Shown: positions 9,057 to 18,168 of the stretch, piece by piece
Numbering within the stretch: position 1 is the first letter of the stretch
How the letters are laid out: every line of letters starts with the position of its first letter
NCBI GenBank assembly: GCA_004796425.1
Contig: QZLB01000113.1
Coordinates: 1 to 46,143 of the forward strand
DNA: 46,143 bases
Reading direction: 5' to 3'
Source: Desulfobulbaceae bacterium
GTDB lineage: Bacteria; Desulfobacterota; Desulfobulbia; Desulfobulbales; Desulfocapsaceae
Notes under the pieces: generated by a model
What the model saw: the letters and a program-made list of their open reading frames with translations, nothing else
Database searches by the model: none
Told to the model about the DNA's origin: nothing
Program-made: the position numbers and the translations under genes

Positions 9057-9161
9057 CGGAATAGAGCAAAAGATCCCAGAACCGGGGTGAATCATTAAAC
9101 CGTTTGGCTGAAAGGAGAGATGGTATGTCTATGCACTTTGGTAAAGTTGCTGATAATGTTC

Positions 9162-9189
9162 TTGTTTTCAACCGTTTCTCAGGTACAAT
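9162..9189 (+). promoter_or_regulatory. Candidate promoter for the CruF-like gene cluster
   Basis: TTGTTT (9162-9167), a 16-base spacer and TACAAT (9184-9189) lie about 60 bases before the start at 9253. The -10 is good and the -35 is moderate. It faces away from the threonine operon promoter. Confidence 0.35.
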
Positions 9190-9252
9190 GGTGGCAATTC
9201 ACAACTCGGTGGGTACAGGGAATGGTGGCCTTTAAGAGAAAAGGATAGTGTC

Positions 9253-10110
9253 GTGCAATTTATATTCTTTGATACGGCGATTTGTATCGTCCTGCTCCTT
9301 TTTCTGCGTGACGCGTACAAGCGGGGGCATAATTATTTCTATCTCCTGATTGCAGGAGTCTTCTATGGGCTGTTCCTGGAGTGGGCGACCATTGAACAAC
9401 TCAGCACCTATCATTACAGTGAACGGTTTATCATTTCGTTTCAGGGGGTACCAATTTCCATCGGGATGGCGTGGGGCCTGATCATCTATAGTGTGATGCT
9501 GTTTTCCGATTCAAGCAGCCTGCCGGGAATATTCCGGCCGTTTCTCGACGGTCTGGTAGCGCTCAATATAGATTTCGGGATTGATGTGATTGCTATTCGT
9601 ATGGATATGTGGCACTGGGGAATCGGACTGGAGGATGAGTTCTTCGGGGTCCGCTATGGTAACTTCTGGGCCTGGTTCTGGGTGGTGGTTTCGTTTTCTG
9701 CCACGTATCGGATGTTGCTGGTGTATGACCGGGCAAGAAAATGGAGTTGGCTCCCGGCTATTGGAGCAATCATGGGCGGACTTTACGGCGTGGTGTTGAC
9801 CAACCATTACATTCAGTCTGTGTTTGAGAGTCGCTATGAATTAACCATACTGGTGACCGGGCTGCTTGCGTTGGCAATTGTGGCGATGAACCGACCACGT
9901 TTTTATCTTCATGACAAGCTCCCGTTGATCCATATCGTATTAATTGGGTCTCATTTCTTTTTCTTTTTGTTGGGACTGCTCACCGGGGCACTCTTCAATC
10001 CACCGCTGCTGCTATTGGTCTGGTCTGTTTCCACCCTACTGGCGGTAGCAATGCATCACCAGGTGCTCCGGTCATTCATAACCCGACTGCGTCGTGTAAA
10101 AGACACCTGA
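9253..10110 (+). CDS. CruF-like carotenoid-biosynthesis family membrane protein
   Basis: A 285-residue polytopic membrane protein with about eight hydrophobic segments. It starts with GTG at 9253 behind AAGGA. The central block WHWGIGLEDEFFGVRYGNF at about 118-136, then WAWFWV, matches the W(x)W...GVPxxNFxGW pattern of the DUF422/CruF family. Characterised CruF members hydrate the end of acyclic C40-C50 carotenoids (for example bisanhydrobacterioruberin hydratase). No phytoene synthase or desaturase lies nearby, so a carotenoid substrate is not supported by context. It could act on another polyprenyl-type lipid. The next gene, an acyltransferase, follows after nine bases, which suggests a shared transcript. 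Confidence 0.6.
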   Translation: MQFIFFDTAICIVLLLFLRDAYKRGHNYFYLLIAGVFYGLFLEWATIEQLSTYHYSERFIISFQGVPISIGMAWGLIIYSVMLFSDSSSLPGIFRPFLDGLVALNIDFGIDVIAIRMDMWHWGIGLEDEFFGVRYGNFWAWFWVVVSFSATYRMLLVYDRARKWSWLPAIGAIMGGLYGVVLTNHYIQSVFESRYELTILVTGLLALAIVAMNRPRFYLHDKLPLIHIVLIGSHFFFFLLGLLTGALFNPPLLLLVWSVSTLLAVAMHHQVLRSFITRLRRVKDT

Positions 10111-10119
10111 AAACGTGCG

Positions 10120-11391
10120 ATGATGAGTATTTCTGCAAATCAAAATCATCAGAGCCTGCAACCTGGCAGAATCTATTTCCTGGACCATATGAGATGGTTG
10201 CTTGTTGTGGTTATGGTGCTGATGCACTCCATGTTCAGTTATACCACCTCGGCGTCATGGTGGTATGTGGTGGACGAACAGAGCAGAATTGCTTTCGATA
10301 TTTCAATTCTGTTCTATGATGTATTCGGTATGCCGACCTTTTTCTTTGTGGCGGGTTACTTCAGCATTGGTTCGCTGGAGAAATATCGGGTGCGGATTTT
10401 TCTCAGACAGAAATTTTCCCGTTTGATGATTCCCTGGCTGCTTGGGGTGATGTTTGTCGGGCCGATGGTTGTCTATTTCCAGCACTACCAGTCTTTGACA
10501 TTGGAAGGGGCAATGCCTGAAGGATACTTAGACTTCTGGTGGATATACGTTGCTGATGGTTTGAATTTGTTTACCGGCCGACTCCCCTCTCTGGAGCAAT
10601 TTACCCTGCACCATTTCTGGTTTGTGTCACTGCTGTTTTTCTTTTTTGCTACCCAGGCCCTGGCCTGGGCAGGATCCTCAAAAATACGAAACCTGATCAC
10701 CCAACTGGGGCAGCGACCAGTTGAGTCTCCCCGAGAGATTGGTTGGGCTTTGGTCATATTTCTGTTTTTTACCACGGCTGGTTATTGTCTGTTGATTCAG
10801 TGGTTTGAAGATATGTCACATATGGATATCTACTGGATCATGGTTGGTTCGGTTCTCCAGTTCCAGCCTACTCGACTGTTTCTTTATATCTGTTACTTTT
10901 GCCTGGGGATATACGGATATAAAAAAGGGTGGTTCTCGGTATCGATCCCGGGAGGATGGTTGTTCTGGTTCGTGGCTGCGACAGGGCTGTTGATTGTTTT
11001 TCTGCTCTCGGTACAGCGTCTCACCACAGCTGCCGACCCGTCGCTGTGGGTGAAGCTGTCTTTCGGGGTAACCCGCTCCGGTCTGTGTCTCGCCCTGTTC
11101 ATGCTGTTTCTGGTTTCCGCCAGAGGATTTAATAGTACAGGATCAGCCATCAGTCGTTTCTTTTCCACACATTCTTACAATATCTACCTCATTCATTATG
11201 GGATCGTCGTCATACTGCAATATTTGCTCCTTTCTTCGCCGATGAGCCCATATCTTAAATCCCCACTTATTGCGGTTCTGGCGCTTGGGGCGAGTTGTGC
11301 ACTCAGTTATTTTGTCGTGAAACCGTATCCTCGTATTTTTGTATTGTCGGTGGTGACGGTGACCATGATCGGCTGGCTTACCGTAGGATAA
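10120..11391 (+). CDS. Acyltransferase family 3 membrane protein
   Basis: A 423-residue integral membrane protein with about ten transmembrane helices, of the acyltransferase_3 family (OafA/OpgC-like). The N-terminus has the typical R-x-x-FLDHMRW stretch followed by VVVMVLMHSMF (about 17-40), which includes the conserved arginine and histidine on the first helix. PTFFFVAGYFS near 68-78 is another family hallmark. Members move acetyl, succinyl or longer acyl groups onto sugars, lipids or peptides at the membrane. It begins nine bases after the CruF-like gene and ends three bases before the next start, so the three are probably cotranscribed. The acceptor is unknown. Confidence 0.85.
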   Translation: MMSISANQNHQSLQPGRIYFLDHMRWLLVVVMVLMHSMFSYTTSASWWYVVDEQSRIAFDISILFYDVFGMPTFFFVAGYFSIGSLEKYRVRIFLRQKFSRLMIPWLLGVMFVGPMVVYFQHYQSLTLEGAMPEGYLDFWWIYVADGLNLFTGRLPSLEQFTLHHFWFVSLLFFFFATQALAWAGSSKIRNLITQLGQRPVESPREIGWALVIFLFFTTAGYCLLIQWFEDMSHMDIYWIMVGSVLQFQPTRLFLYICYFCLGIYGYKKGWFSVSIPGGWLFWFVAATGLLIVFLLSVQRLTTAADPSLWVKLSFGVTRSGLCLALFMLFLVSARGFNSTGSAISRFFSTHSYNIYLIHYGIVVILQYLLLSSPMSPYLKSPLIAVLALGASCALSYFVVKPYPRIFVLSVVTVTMIGWLTVG

Positions 11392-11394
11392 GAA

Positions 11395-12435
11395 ATGACA
11401 GGTTACGGATCCTCACAGATATATAAACAATGGGTGATGGCTGCCCTGTTGCTCCTGTTCCTCATTTGTGGTTCGCTGGCACACGGCAAGAATACATTGG
11501 ATTTTATCTATCCAGCCGGTAAAGAGGTTGAGCCATATTCGATGTATCTTGAAATACTGGCCAACCTCGATTCACCGCTGATAAAACCGCACAAAGTTGT
11601 GGGTCCATCATCAGCGGTTACCTACCCGTTGGATTACAGGGGGCGGCGATTTCTCAAGCAGCGAAATCCTTATCTGATGTTGGTCAAAAGCAGCATGGTT
11701 GCAGATATTATCGAGGGAAAGGGGCCGTACTTTTATAACCAACCCTCACCGGAATTAAAGATCATTGCCAAAGGACCGGTCCAGCTCGATCTGCTCATCA
11801 CGACAAACAGCACAATGAGCATGGTGGAAGATCTGGTAGGGATGCGGGTAGGTATTTCTTCGCGGATGGAAGAGATGTTTCATGAAAATTCCGAATTGAG
11901 ATACTTTGGTAGCGGCCATAACATTCATAACCAGATTCGCTGGGTTCGTAAGGGCAGTATGGCCAGTGCCCGATTGATGCTCGAGGGAAGGCTTGATGCG
12001 ATGATCCTCTCAATTCCGGCCCGGGTTGAGCGAAATTCAAAAGGTATTCTGGTAGGCACACAGCTGGCCGAACACCCAGCCTTGGAGTTGCTGAAACGCT
12101 CAGGTAAACCGTTGAAACTGGTATCGTATGATCCTGGAGTTATCTCAACCGCATTTGACAGCCTCAGGGATGGGCTATTTGGTGTACGGCTCCAGCTTGA
12201 GCCAAACCCGTTTGTCGGTGATATGGAAACCTGGAGCCTGGGCCGCTATTGGGTTCTGGCCGGTCATCAGCGTATCGAGAAAAAAGATATCATATCTATT
12301 TTCAGTTACTTAAGGATGTATCCCAGGCAGGATGGTCCGGATAATCAGATCATTTTGAATCCAGGGTATATGTTTCCTGATGATTTTGGCCTCCACGTCT
12401 GGCGTCATTCTGCGTTATTAGAGGTTCGTGAGTGA
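11395..12435 (+). CDS. Periplasmic substrate-binding-like protein
   Basis: A 346-residue exported protein. The N-terminus has positively charged and hydrophobic segments ending in GSLAHG, a likely Sec signal cleaved near residue 31. The rest resembles a type II periplasmic binding fold: VEDLVGMRVGISSRMEE at about 142-158 looks like the hinge block of TAXI/PhnD/NMT1-like binding proteins, and a region with ARLMLEGRLDAMI follows. I cannot name the ligand, and no cognate permease is adjacent. Its start lies three bases after the acyltransferase stop, so it is part of that operon rather than of the ABC importer downstream. It may be a sensor-type binding protein or serve an unlinked transporter. 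Confidence 0.6.
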   Translation: MTGYGSSQIYKQWVMAALLLLFLICGSLAHGKNTLDFIYPAGKEVEPYSMYLEILANLDSPLIKPHKVVGPSSAVTYPLDYRGRRFLKQRNPYLMLVKSSMVADIIEGKGPYFYNQPSPELKIIAKGPVQLDLLITTNSTMSMVEDLVGMRVGISSRMEEMFHENSELRYFGSGHNIHNQIRWVRKGSMASARLMLEGRLDAMILSIPARVERNSKGILVGTQLAEHPALELLKRSGKPLKLVSYDPGVISTAFDSLRDGLFGVRLQLEPNPFVGDMETWSLGRYWVLAGHQRIEKKDIISIFSYLRMYPRQDGPDNQIILNPGYMFPDDFGLHVWRHSALLEVRE

Positions 12436-12628
12436 TTACAAGCGCTTCGTTGAACCTGAAAAATACCCTTCCATTTACAATTGCATAACCGGTTTTTTCG
12501 AGGTAGATTCCCTACCACTTGTTAAACTGTGATGTACATTATGTGGTGGCATACGAATTGAATCGTTTGTCTTAATGCGACCATCGCAGGAAAAGTTGTG
12601 AAAATAATTACTCACTGAGGGGGAATGC

Positions 12629-13621
12629 ATGAAGGTTTTGAAGATTGCTGCACTACTGCTGTTCTGTTCTGTTTTTTCAATCACAACCACGCTACTGGCA
12701 GCTGATACCGTTAAAGTACGAATTGGCTGGCAGATTCCCTGGGCAACTCAGGGTCAGCTGGTGCAGGTACTGAAGCATACCGATATTTTAGAGAAGAACG
12801 GGTTGTCGGCCGAGTTTGTTGGCCGGACTTACGGGCCGGTGCTCAATGAGCTGGCAATGGCCGATGAAATCGATATCGTTTTGACTGCCGATCAACCCGC
12901 TGCTGCACTTTTTTCCAAAGACAAGGGGTGGATCGGTGTTGGTAAACTAATGTACAACAGAACGCTGACTTATGTACCGCCCAATTCACCGGTAAAATCA
13001 CTTGAAGAGCTAAAGGGAAAAACCGTCGGCATTCCGATTGGTGCCGCTGCCGAGCGGATCACCGTTGCCGCGCTCAAACGTGCGGGGCTGGACCCGAAAA
13101 AGGATGTGAATATCATCAACCTCGGGATTCGTGAGCAGGGCCCGCTGGTACTCAAGGATAAAGATGCTGAGAAATGGGGTACCATTGACGCGTTGAGTGG
13201 TTTTGATCCAACTCCTGCAATCTTTGAAGCCAAGGGTTATATTAATGTTCTCGACGTGGGTAAAGTGTGTTCCCTGGTCCTGATGAATGAGAATTTTATC
13301 GCTAAAAATCAGGGTGTTGCCGAGAAATTCATGCAGGCACTTTTTGATGCATATGACTATTATCGCCAGAATGTAGAGCAGGCCAACGGTTGGTTCATGA
13401 AAGAAGCAGGACTCAAAGGTGCTGACCAGAAGGCCTGTAATGTTGCAGCCTCCATCGAACCCAATGTCTCGGCAAAAAGCAGAAGTGAGATCAGGGTGAC
13501 CCTGACTGATGAAGATTATGTAATTCTTGAGGAGGCAGCCGAATTCATGGCGCCGAAAATCAAGAAAAAGGTCGACATGAAGAAGTATGTCACCAATATG
13601 TACGCCGAAAAGGCTAAGTGA
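12629..13621 (+). CDS. ABC transporter substrate-binding protein (NMT1/SsuA-like)
   Basis: A 330-residue periplasmic binding protein with a Sec signal peptide cleaved near residue 25 (TLLAADT). It starts behind a strong AGGGGGA site. The sequence GWQIPWATQGQLVQVL at the mature N-terminus and KSLEELKGKTVGIPIGAAAE at about 123-142 follow the SsuA/TauA/NrtA/ThiY pattern of delivering small organic or inorganic solutes to a taurine-type importer. Permease and ATPase follow downstream, past a hairpin that probably reduces readthrough so that the binding protein is made in excess. Substrate is not readable; sulfonates, bicarbonate-like anions, nitrile or pyrimidine compounds are all known in the family. 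Confidence 0.85.
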   Translation: MKVLKIAALLLFCSVFSITTTLLAADTVKVRIGWQIPWATQGQLVQVLKHTDILEKNGLSAEFVGRTYGPVLNELAMADEIDIVLTADQPAAALFSKDKGWIGVGKLMYNRTLTYVPPNSPVKSLEELKGKTVGIPIGAAAERITVAALKRAGLDPKKDVNIINLGIREQGPLVLKDKDAEKWGTIDALSGFDPTPAIFEAKGYINVLDVGKVCSLVLMNENFIAKNQGVAEKFMQALFDAYDYYRQNVEQANGWFMKEAGLKGADQKACNVAASIEPNVSAKSRSEIRVTLTDEDYVILEEAAEFMAPKIKKKVDMKKYVTNMYAEKAK

Positions 13622-13662
13622 TTGACAAAGTCATAACATTCAGTGTTATTACATAATCGTTT

Positions 13663-13700
13663 ATGATGCTGCAGAAGTAAGTTTCTGCAGCATCATTTTT
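13663..13700 (+). terminator. Intra-operon terminator hairpin between binding protein and permease
   Basis: ATGATGCTGCAGAA (13663-13676) pairs perfectly over 14 bp with TTCTGCAGCATCAT (13683-13696) around a six-base loop, and a T run follows (13696-13701). This is a textbook intrinsic terminator 42 bases after the binding-protein stop and 21 bases before the permease start. Partial readthrough would set the ratio of binding protein to membrane components. Confidence 0.9.
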
Positions 13701-13721
13701 TAGGCTCAGCTCCAGGCGACT

Positions 13722-14360
13722 ATGGAATATTATGATTTTGCACTGATATTTACGAACTGTTTCTTCAGTATCAAACGGGTTGTAGTTGGCGTCCTTGCCG
13801 CAGTGGTCCTTGGCATCACTGCCGGGCTTTTGAGGAGCAGACTGCCCGTCCCGATCAAGTCAAACCGTTTGATCAAATTATTGTTTGAAGCACCGAAGTT
13901 CCCTCCGCCGATTGCCTGGATTCCCTTTGTTATTCTTTTTTTCGGCATAGGTGAGATATCCGCCTATGTGATTGTGTTTATCGGCGCCTTTTCGCCAATT
14001 TTCACCAACGCATATGAAGGAGCGGAATCAGTCCCACTGGCCCTGAGAAATGCCGGCCGCTCACTTGAGATTTCAGGGATCAAGTACCTCTATTCAATCA
14101 TATTCATGGCCTCACTGCCCCAGATATTTACCGGGATCAGAGTAGGGGTGAGTATGGGTTGGATGTCGGTGATTGCGGCGGAGATGATCAGTGGTCAGTC
14201 GGGTTTGGGCTACTCCATCCAGCTCAACCGGCTTAATATGCAATATGATTTGATGACGGTCGACATCGTACTGATTGGCCTGATCGGATTTCTACTTTTT
14301 GAGGGGATCATTTTTCTCCAGAAACGATTAATTCCTTGGCATGAAGAGACTATGAGTTGA
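13722..14360 (+). CDS. ABC transporter permease (taurine/nitrate type), short N-terminus
   Basis: A 212-residue inner-membrane permease with about five transmembrane helices. The cytoplasmic coupling loop (EAA motif) is visible in the region FSPIFTNAYEGAESVP and the following NAGRSLEISG (about 87-115). SsuC/TauC-type permeases are usually about 250 residues with an additional N-terminal helix; here the first helix already corresponds to the SxxRVxxGxxxA segment, so the N-terminal helix is missing. The intrinsic terminator just upstream leaves no room for an earlier start. It works with the binding protein before it and the ATPase 40 bases after it. Confidence 0.85.
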   Translation: MEYYDFALIFTNCFFSIKRVVVGVLAAVVLGITAGLLRSRLPVPIKSNRLIKLLFEAPKFPPPIAWIPFVILFFGIGEISAYVIVFIGAFSPIFTNAYEGAESVPLALRNAGRSLEISGIKYLYSIIFMASLPQIFTGIRVGVSMGWMSVIAAEMISGQSGLGYSIQLNRLNMQYDLMTVDIVLIGLIGFLLFEGIIFLQKRLIPWHEETMS

Positions 14361-14400
14361 CCGGTGAATCAACTTTTATAAAGATGAGAGGGTATTGAGT

Positions 14401-15060
14401 TTGTTTGAGTTCCAGGAAATTTCCCACGCCTATGATGAGTCTGCTGAGAGTCTTATTCTGCAGGGGATCTCATTTGAAGTACGACGGGGCGAATGTGTCG
14501 GGTTGACCGGACCATCCGGATCGGGAAAGTCGACGCTTGCGCAGATTGGGGCGGGGTTCATCATACCGAGCAACGGGAGGGTGTTGGTTGATAGCAAAGA
14601 TCTGACCGGTGTACCCAGCAGGGATGTGGCATTAATCCAGCAGGATTCCGACCTGTTCCCGTGGTTGAAGGTTGCCAAGCAGATCATGTTTGCCCAGGAA
14701 GAACGGAGCAATGACGATACCCAGGCTCTGATTGAGCTGGTGAAACTCACGGGGTTTGAAAATCACTACCCAGCTCAGTTGTCGGGCGGTATGAAAAAAC
14801 GTTTGGCCCTGGCCCGGGCCCTGGCGGTAAAACCGAAACTGTTGATACTCGATGAGTCCTTCTCATCGCTTGATGTTGAATTGAAGACTGAATTGTTCAA
14901 GGATTTAAAAACGATCTGGGAACAGACCCAGACAACCATTCTCCTGATAACCCATGATTCTCGGGATCTGGATAATCTTGCCCATCGCGAAGTACGGCTC
15001 ACCAATCAGCGGCCGGCCGGAGTTTCAGAAATTATCGCATATGCGGCGTATAATAATTGA
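14401..15060 (+). CDS. ABC transporter ATP-binding protein
   Basis: A 219-residue cytoplasmic ATPase that powers the adjacent importer. Walker A is GPSGSGKST at 37-45, the Q loop lies in LIQQDSDLFPW, the signature is LSGGM, Walker B is LLILDES, and the switch histidine is in ITHD. The start is probably TTG at 14401, eight bases after GAGAGGG; an in-frame TTG at 14395 is too close to that site. The signature ends in methionine (LSGGM) instead of the usual glutamine, a common variant in this importer group. Its stop is one base before the stop of the convergent BASS transporter. Confidence 0.92.
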   Translation: MFEFQEISHAYDESAESLILQGISFEVRRGECVGLTGPSGSGKSTLAQIGAGFIIPSNGRVLVDSKDLTGVPSRDVALIQQDSDLFPWLKVAKQIMFAQEERSNDDTQALIELVKLTGFENHYPAQLSGGMKKRLALARALAVKPKLLILDESFSSLDVELKTELFKDLKTIWEQTQTTILLITHDSRDLDNLAHREVRLTNQRPAGVSEIIAYAAYNN

Positions 15061-15061
15061 G

Positions 15062-15985
15062 TTATTCCGGTGGTGGCTTGAGCATTAATTTCTTTGAAAA
15101 TATTGGCAGAAAACTGAAGAGAAAGGCATGGGCGATAAACCCAAGAGCGGGTGGTAGTGAAGCCTTGGGATCGTAAAAGAGCAGAATTCCGGCTGCAATC
15201 GCCACATTTTTCATCGACAGCGTTATGATGAAGGTGTTGGCGGTTTTGTAGGAAAAGAAAAATGGCAACAGGAGCCGGGCAATGAGGAGAACGCCAAAAT
15301 CCTGGACGAAGGCCAGCAGGAGCAAGAGCATAAGCTCTGATGATTGCAGGTAATTTATATTGAGACGGCCGACAGCGGTACCAAAGAGTATAAAGACCAG
15401 CAGACTCAACGAAAGCATGTTAAGAATTGGCAGGTGTGGTTTAAGGTATTGCTGCAACTGGGGGAGTTTTCGGGTGATGATAAAACTGATCAGCAGCGGT
15501 ACGGTAACCAGCAGACCGATAACTTTGAATAACGGCACAAAATTGATCGGCAGAATCGATTGACCGAGAATTTTCAGCAGTAGTGGAGTAACAACAGGGG
15601 CCAGCGCCATGGAGAAGAATAAAAGAAGAAAGGACAGTTCTTCATCCCCATCCATGGTTTTGCAGAACAGGGGGGCCACGATGGCCGCAGGGGTCAGCGA
15701 GCTGAACAGCAGGCCAAATAGAAACTGATTGTCCGATATTAAGGATTGAGCCAGGAGCAGCTGGAGTACCGGGAAAAAGATATAGAGCAGGATCAAGCCA
15801 AATACCAGGTCGATCGGTCGGCTCATAACCCGGTGAATTCGTGTCCAGTCTATGGTAAGACCAGCCCAGACCATCAGGAGAAAGAGAAAGACAACGCCCA
15901 GTGGCATCATTGAGATAGCCACATAGGGAAAAAGAATTCCGGAGATAATAGCTATTGCGACGGGGATTCCAAATAGTTTAAGCAT
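15062..15985 (-). CDS. BASS (bile acid:sodium symporter) family transporter
   Basis: A 307-residue inner-membrane protein with nine or ten transmembrane segments. The region LTPAAIVAPLFCKTMDGDE at about 107-125, followed by SFLLLFFSMALAPVVTPLLL, matches the crossover helix region of the BASS/SBF family, where the consensus is PGG(T/A)xS followed by xGD. The PGG is replaced here by TPAA, and the second crossover reads MKNVAIAAGI. Members import organic anions with sodium, including bile acids, pantoate, pyruvate or arsenite in related branches. No neighbour suggests a substrate. It is convergent with the ABC ATPase and divergent from the glycan locus. Confidence 0.75.
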   Translation of the reverse strand: MLKLFGIPVAIAIISGILFPYVAISMMPLGVVFLFLLMVWAGLTIDWTRIHRVMSRPIDLVFGLILLYIFFPVLQLLLAQSLISDNQFLFGLLFSSLTPAAIVAPLFCKTMDGDEELSFLLLFFSMALAPVVTPLLLKILGQSILPINFVPLFKVIGLLVTVPLLISFIITRKLPQLQQYLKPHLPILNMLSLSLLVFILFGTAVGRLNINYLQSSELMLLLLLAFVQDFGVLLIARLLLPFFFSYKTANTFIITLSMKNVAIAAGILLFYDPKASLPPALGFIAHAFLFSFLPIFSKKLMLKPPPE

Positions 15986-16068
15986 GAGTGAAGTGAGAGG
16001 ACCAGGGCGTGGATACGCTGGTACCCTTATGATAATTATTTTTCTGTCAAACTGAAATGTAACAAGAA

Positions 16069-18156
16069 ATGTCAGAGTTTCGTAAAAAAGCCGTCCTGTT
16101 GCTGCTCCTGATCATAGTAACATGTTCGGCAGGATTATGGCTATACCATTATAATTCAGCAAACGTACGAAGTGACCAGCAGGGAGAAGACCAACGCACG
16201 GTAAAACTGTACTGGTTCATTCCTGACGGGCTACGTTGTGATCCTCAAGTTTTTGATCTGTTTGAGTGGGCTCGAAATGGTGAATTGCCGAACCTGAAGA
16301 AAATGATCGATAATGGTAGTTTTGGCTATTCACGACCGGTATTTCCATCCCACACCCCAACCAATTTTGCCACACTCTTAACCGGTTCCACTCCCAAAGT
16401 TCATGGGATTGCCGATGGTCCCATGCACATTGAGGGTTATCCTTTGAAAATGGTTTCAAAAGGGGGCTTTAGCTCCGTTGCCAAACGGGTGCCGCCAATC
16501 TGGTACACCCTGGAGGAACAGGATACGCATGTTACTTTGATTTCCATGCCCGGCTCGACACCGCCAGAACTCGATACCGGAACCGTAATTCGCGGTCGAT
16601 GGGGTGGTTGGGGTGTTGACTTCCCCGCCATCATTTTTCATGCGGACAGTGACCAAGAACTTCGCCATTTTCAGGGGTTGGGGCACCGGGTGTTTCATTT
16701 CGGACCGGAATTAACCAAGTACGGCAGTTCAGCAGAAGCTCGTGACTGGGACTATGGTCTCCCGGAATCAGCGAGTCCGATCCGGGAAGTAACACTGGAA
16801 AACTGGGGGAGCAAGCTTTACGGCCTGCTTTACGACACCAGCGATGACGGGGTGGAAAATTACGATCGGGTACTTTTTTCTCGTGATAAGAAAAGTCTGC
16901 TATGCGATCTCGGAGTTGGTGACTGGTCAGAATGGCTGCCGGTCTCTTTGTCCTGGGAGGTGCAAAATGACTATAACATCGCGACACCGAAAAAGATGTC
17001 GTGGGAGCGTTCCTTATCCTCGGTACCGGTTGAGACCTCTATGAAGCTCCATGTCATCAAACTCGGAGAGGCCGGTTTCTATCGGATCAGGGTCTTGTAT
17101 GACAATCTGAATAATTATCTTGCCAAACCCTCATTTGTTGCTGAAGAGTTGGGCGACTTTTTGGAGCCGATGGTTGATTTTGTGGATAATTTTCCTCCCC
17201 AGCTGATCTATTATGATGAAGACAAAAAGACGTTCCTTGACGAGTTGAACCTGTCTCTGGACTGGCACCAGTCCATGTCTGTTTACGCCATGGAGAACCT
17301 GGACACGGACGTGATAATTCATGATACGTATAGCCCGAACCAGATGCTTACCTCCCGCTGGTGGCTGGGCTACCTTGATCCTAAGAGCCCGCGCTATAAC
17401 GAAGTAAGCGAGGAAGAGCGTGCATTACTCTGGCAGGAAGTCAAACAGATGTACCGCAAGATCGACGATATCCTCGGCGAAGTCCTCAAACGGCTGCCTG
17501 AAGACAGCTACCTGGTTTTAAGCTCGGATCATGGTGCCGTACCATTGCACACCGAGGTACGCCTCAACAACCTGTTTTATCAGCACGGGCTGCTGAACTA
17601 TCAGCTCGATCAGGTTACCGGTGAGTATATAATAGATTGGCAGCGGACCACGGCTATATATTTGAAAATGGACAACATTTATATCAATCCGGATGGGCTT
17701 GATGGTAACTATCAACGGGCCTCGGGCAGTGAATATGAGAAGCTGAGGCACCGGGTGATGGAGATTCTCAATGAGCTTGAAGACGAGAACGGCACTAAGC
17801 CGGTGTCGAAAATCGTTAAATGGGAAGATGCGGAGCGATTGCTCTCCCTGCCTGCTGATCGGGTCGGTGACCTGGTGATCGCAAACCTGCCAACCTTTGG
17901 CTGGGTGGAGGATATTTCAGCGGATCACGAAGTTTTCAAACGATCGGTGAAAAGCGGTTATAAGCAGGCAATTATCCCGGATGATACTGATGCGTTACTG
18001 ACCCCGTTTGTGATGGTCGGTCCCGACGTGAAAAAAGGGTTTGAGATTGAGGCTCCAATTCGCCATATTGATCAATATCCAACTTTGATGAAGGTGTTGA
18101 ACAAGAAGAGTCCCGACTTTGTTGAAGGGACAATCATGACAGAAATATTCCAATAA
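16069..18156 (+). CDS. Membrane-anchored type I phosphodiesterase/nucleotide pyrophosphatase-family protein
   Basis: A 695-residue protein of the alkaline phosphatase superfamily, anchored by an uncleaved N-terminal helix at about 8-27 with the catalytic part in the periplasm. The first metal aspartate is D53 in FIPDGLR, and the likely nucleophile is T96 in SHTPTNFATLLTG, which lines up with the TFPNHYTLVTG block of NPP enzymes. SSDHGA carries D487 and H488, and the last metal histidine is probably in IRHIDQYPT near the C-terminus. So the catalytic set looks complete, unlike the sulfatase-like proteins further on. A long insert at about 190-430 has no match I know. It heads the glycan locus and could hydrolyse a phosphodiester in a lipid-linked or nucleotide-linked intermediate. 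Confidence 0.8.
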   Translation: MSEFRKKAVLLLLLIIVTCSAGLWLYHYNSANVRSDQQGEDQRTVKLYWFIPDGLRCDPQVFDLFEWARNGELPNLKKMIDNGSFGYSRPVFPSHTPTNFATLLTGSTPKVHGIADGPMHIEGYPLKMVSKGGFSSVAKRVPPIWYTLEEQDTHVTLISMPGSTPPELDTGTVIRGRWGGWGVDFPAIIFHADSDQELRHFQGLGHRVFHFGPELTKYGSSAEARDWDYGLPESASPIREVTLENWGSKLYGLLYDTSDDGVENYDRVLFSRDKKSLLCDLGVGDWSEWLPVSLSWEVQNDYNIATPKKMSWERSLSSVPVETSMKLHVIKLGEAGFYRIRVLYDNLNNYLAKPSFVAEELGDFLEPMVDFVDNFPPQLIYYDEDKKTFLDELNLSLDWHQSMSVYAMENLDTDVIIHDTYSPNQMLTSRWWLGYLDPKSPRYNEVSEEERALLWQEVKQMYRKIDDILGEVLKRLPEDSYLVLSSDHGAVPLHTEVRLNNLFYQHGLLNYQLDQVTGEYIIDWQRTTAIYLKMDNIYINPDGLDGNYQRASGSEYEKLRHRVMEILNELEDENGTKPVSKIVKWEDAERLLSLPADRVGDLVIANLPTFGWVEDISADHEVFKRSVKSGYKQAIIPDDTDALLTPFVMVGPDVKKGFEIEAPIRHIDQYPTLMKVLNKKSPDFVEGTIMTEIFQ

Positions 18157-18168
18157 TTGAGAGAAACG

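Noticed and set aside
10041-10050. GGCGGTAG, the core of the JUMPstart/ops element of polysaccharide operons
   Set aside because: It lies inside the coding sequence of the CruF-like gene, far from the glycan locus, and the base after the core does not match the full ops consensus.
16000-16068. Possible sigma-70 promoter with TATGAT (16028-16033) ahead of the glycan locus
   Set aside because: No acceptable -35 lies 16-18 bases upstream (the position reads GGGCGT), so I cannot support a promoter here, although one must exist nearby.
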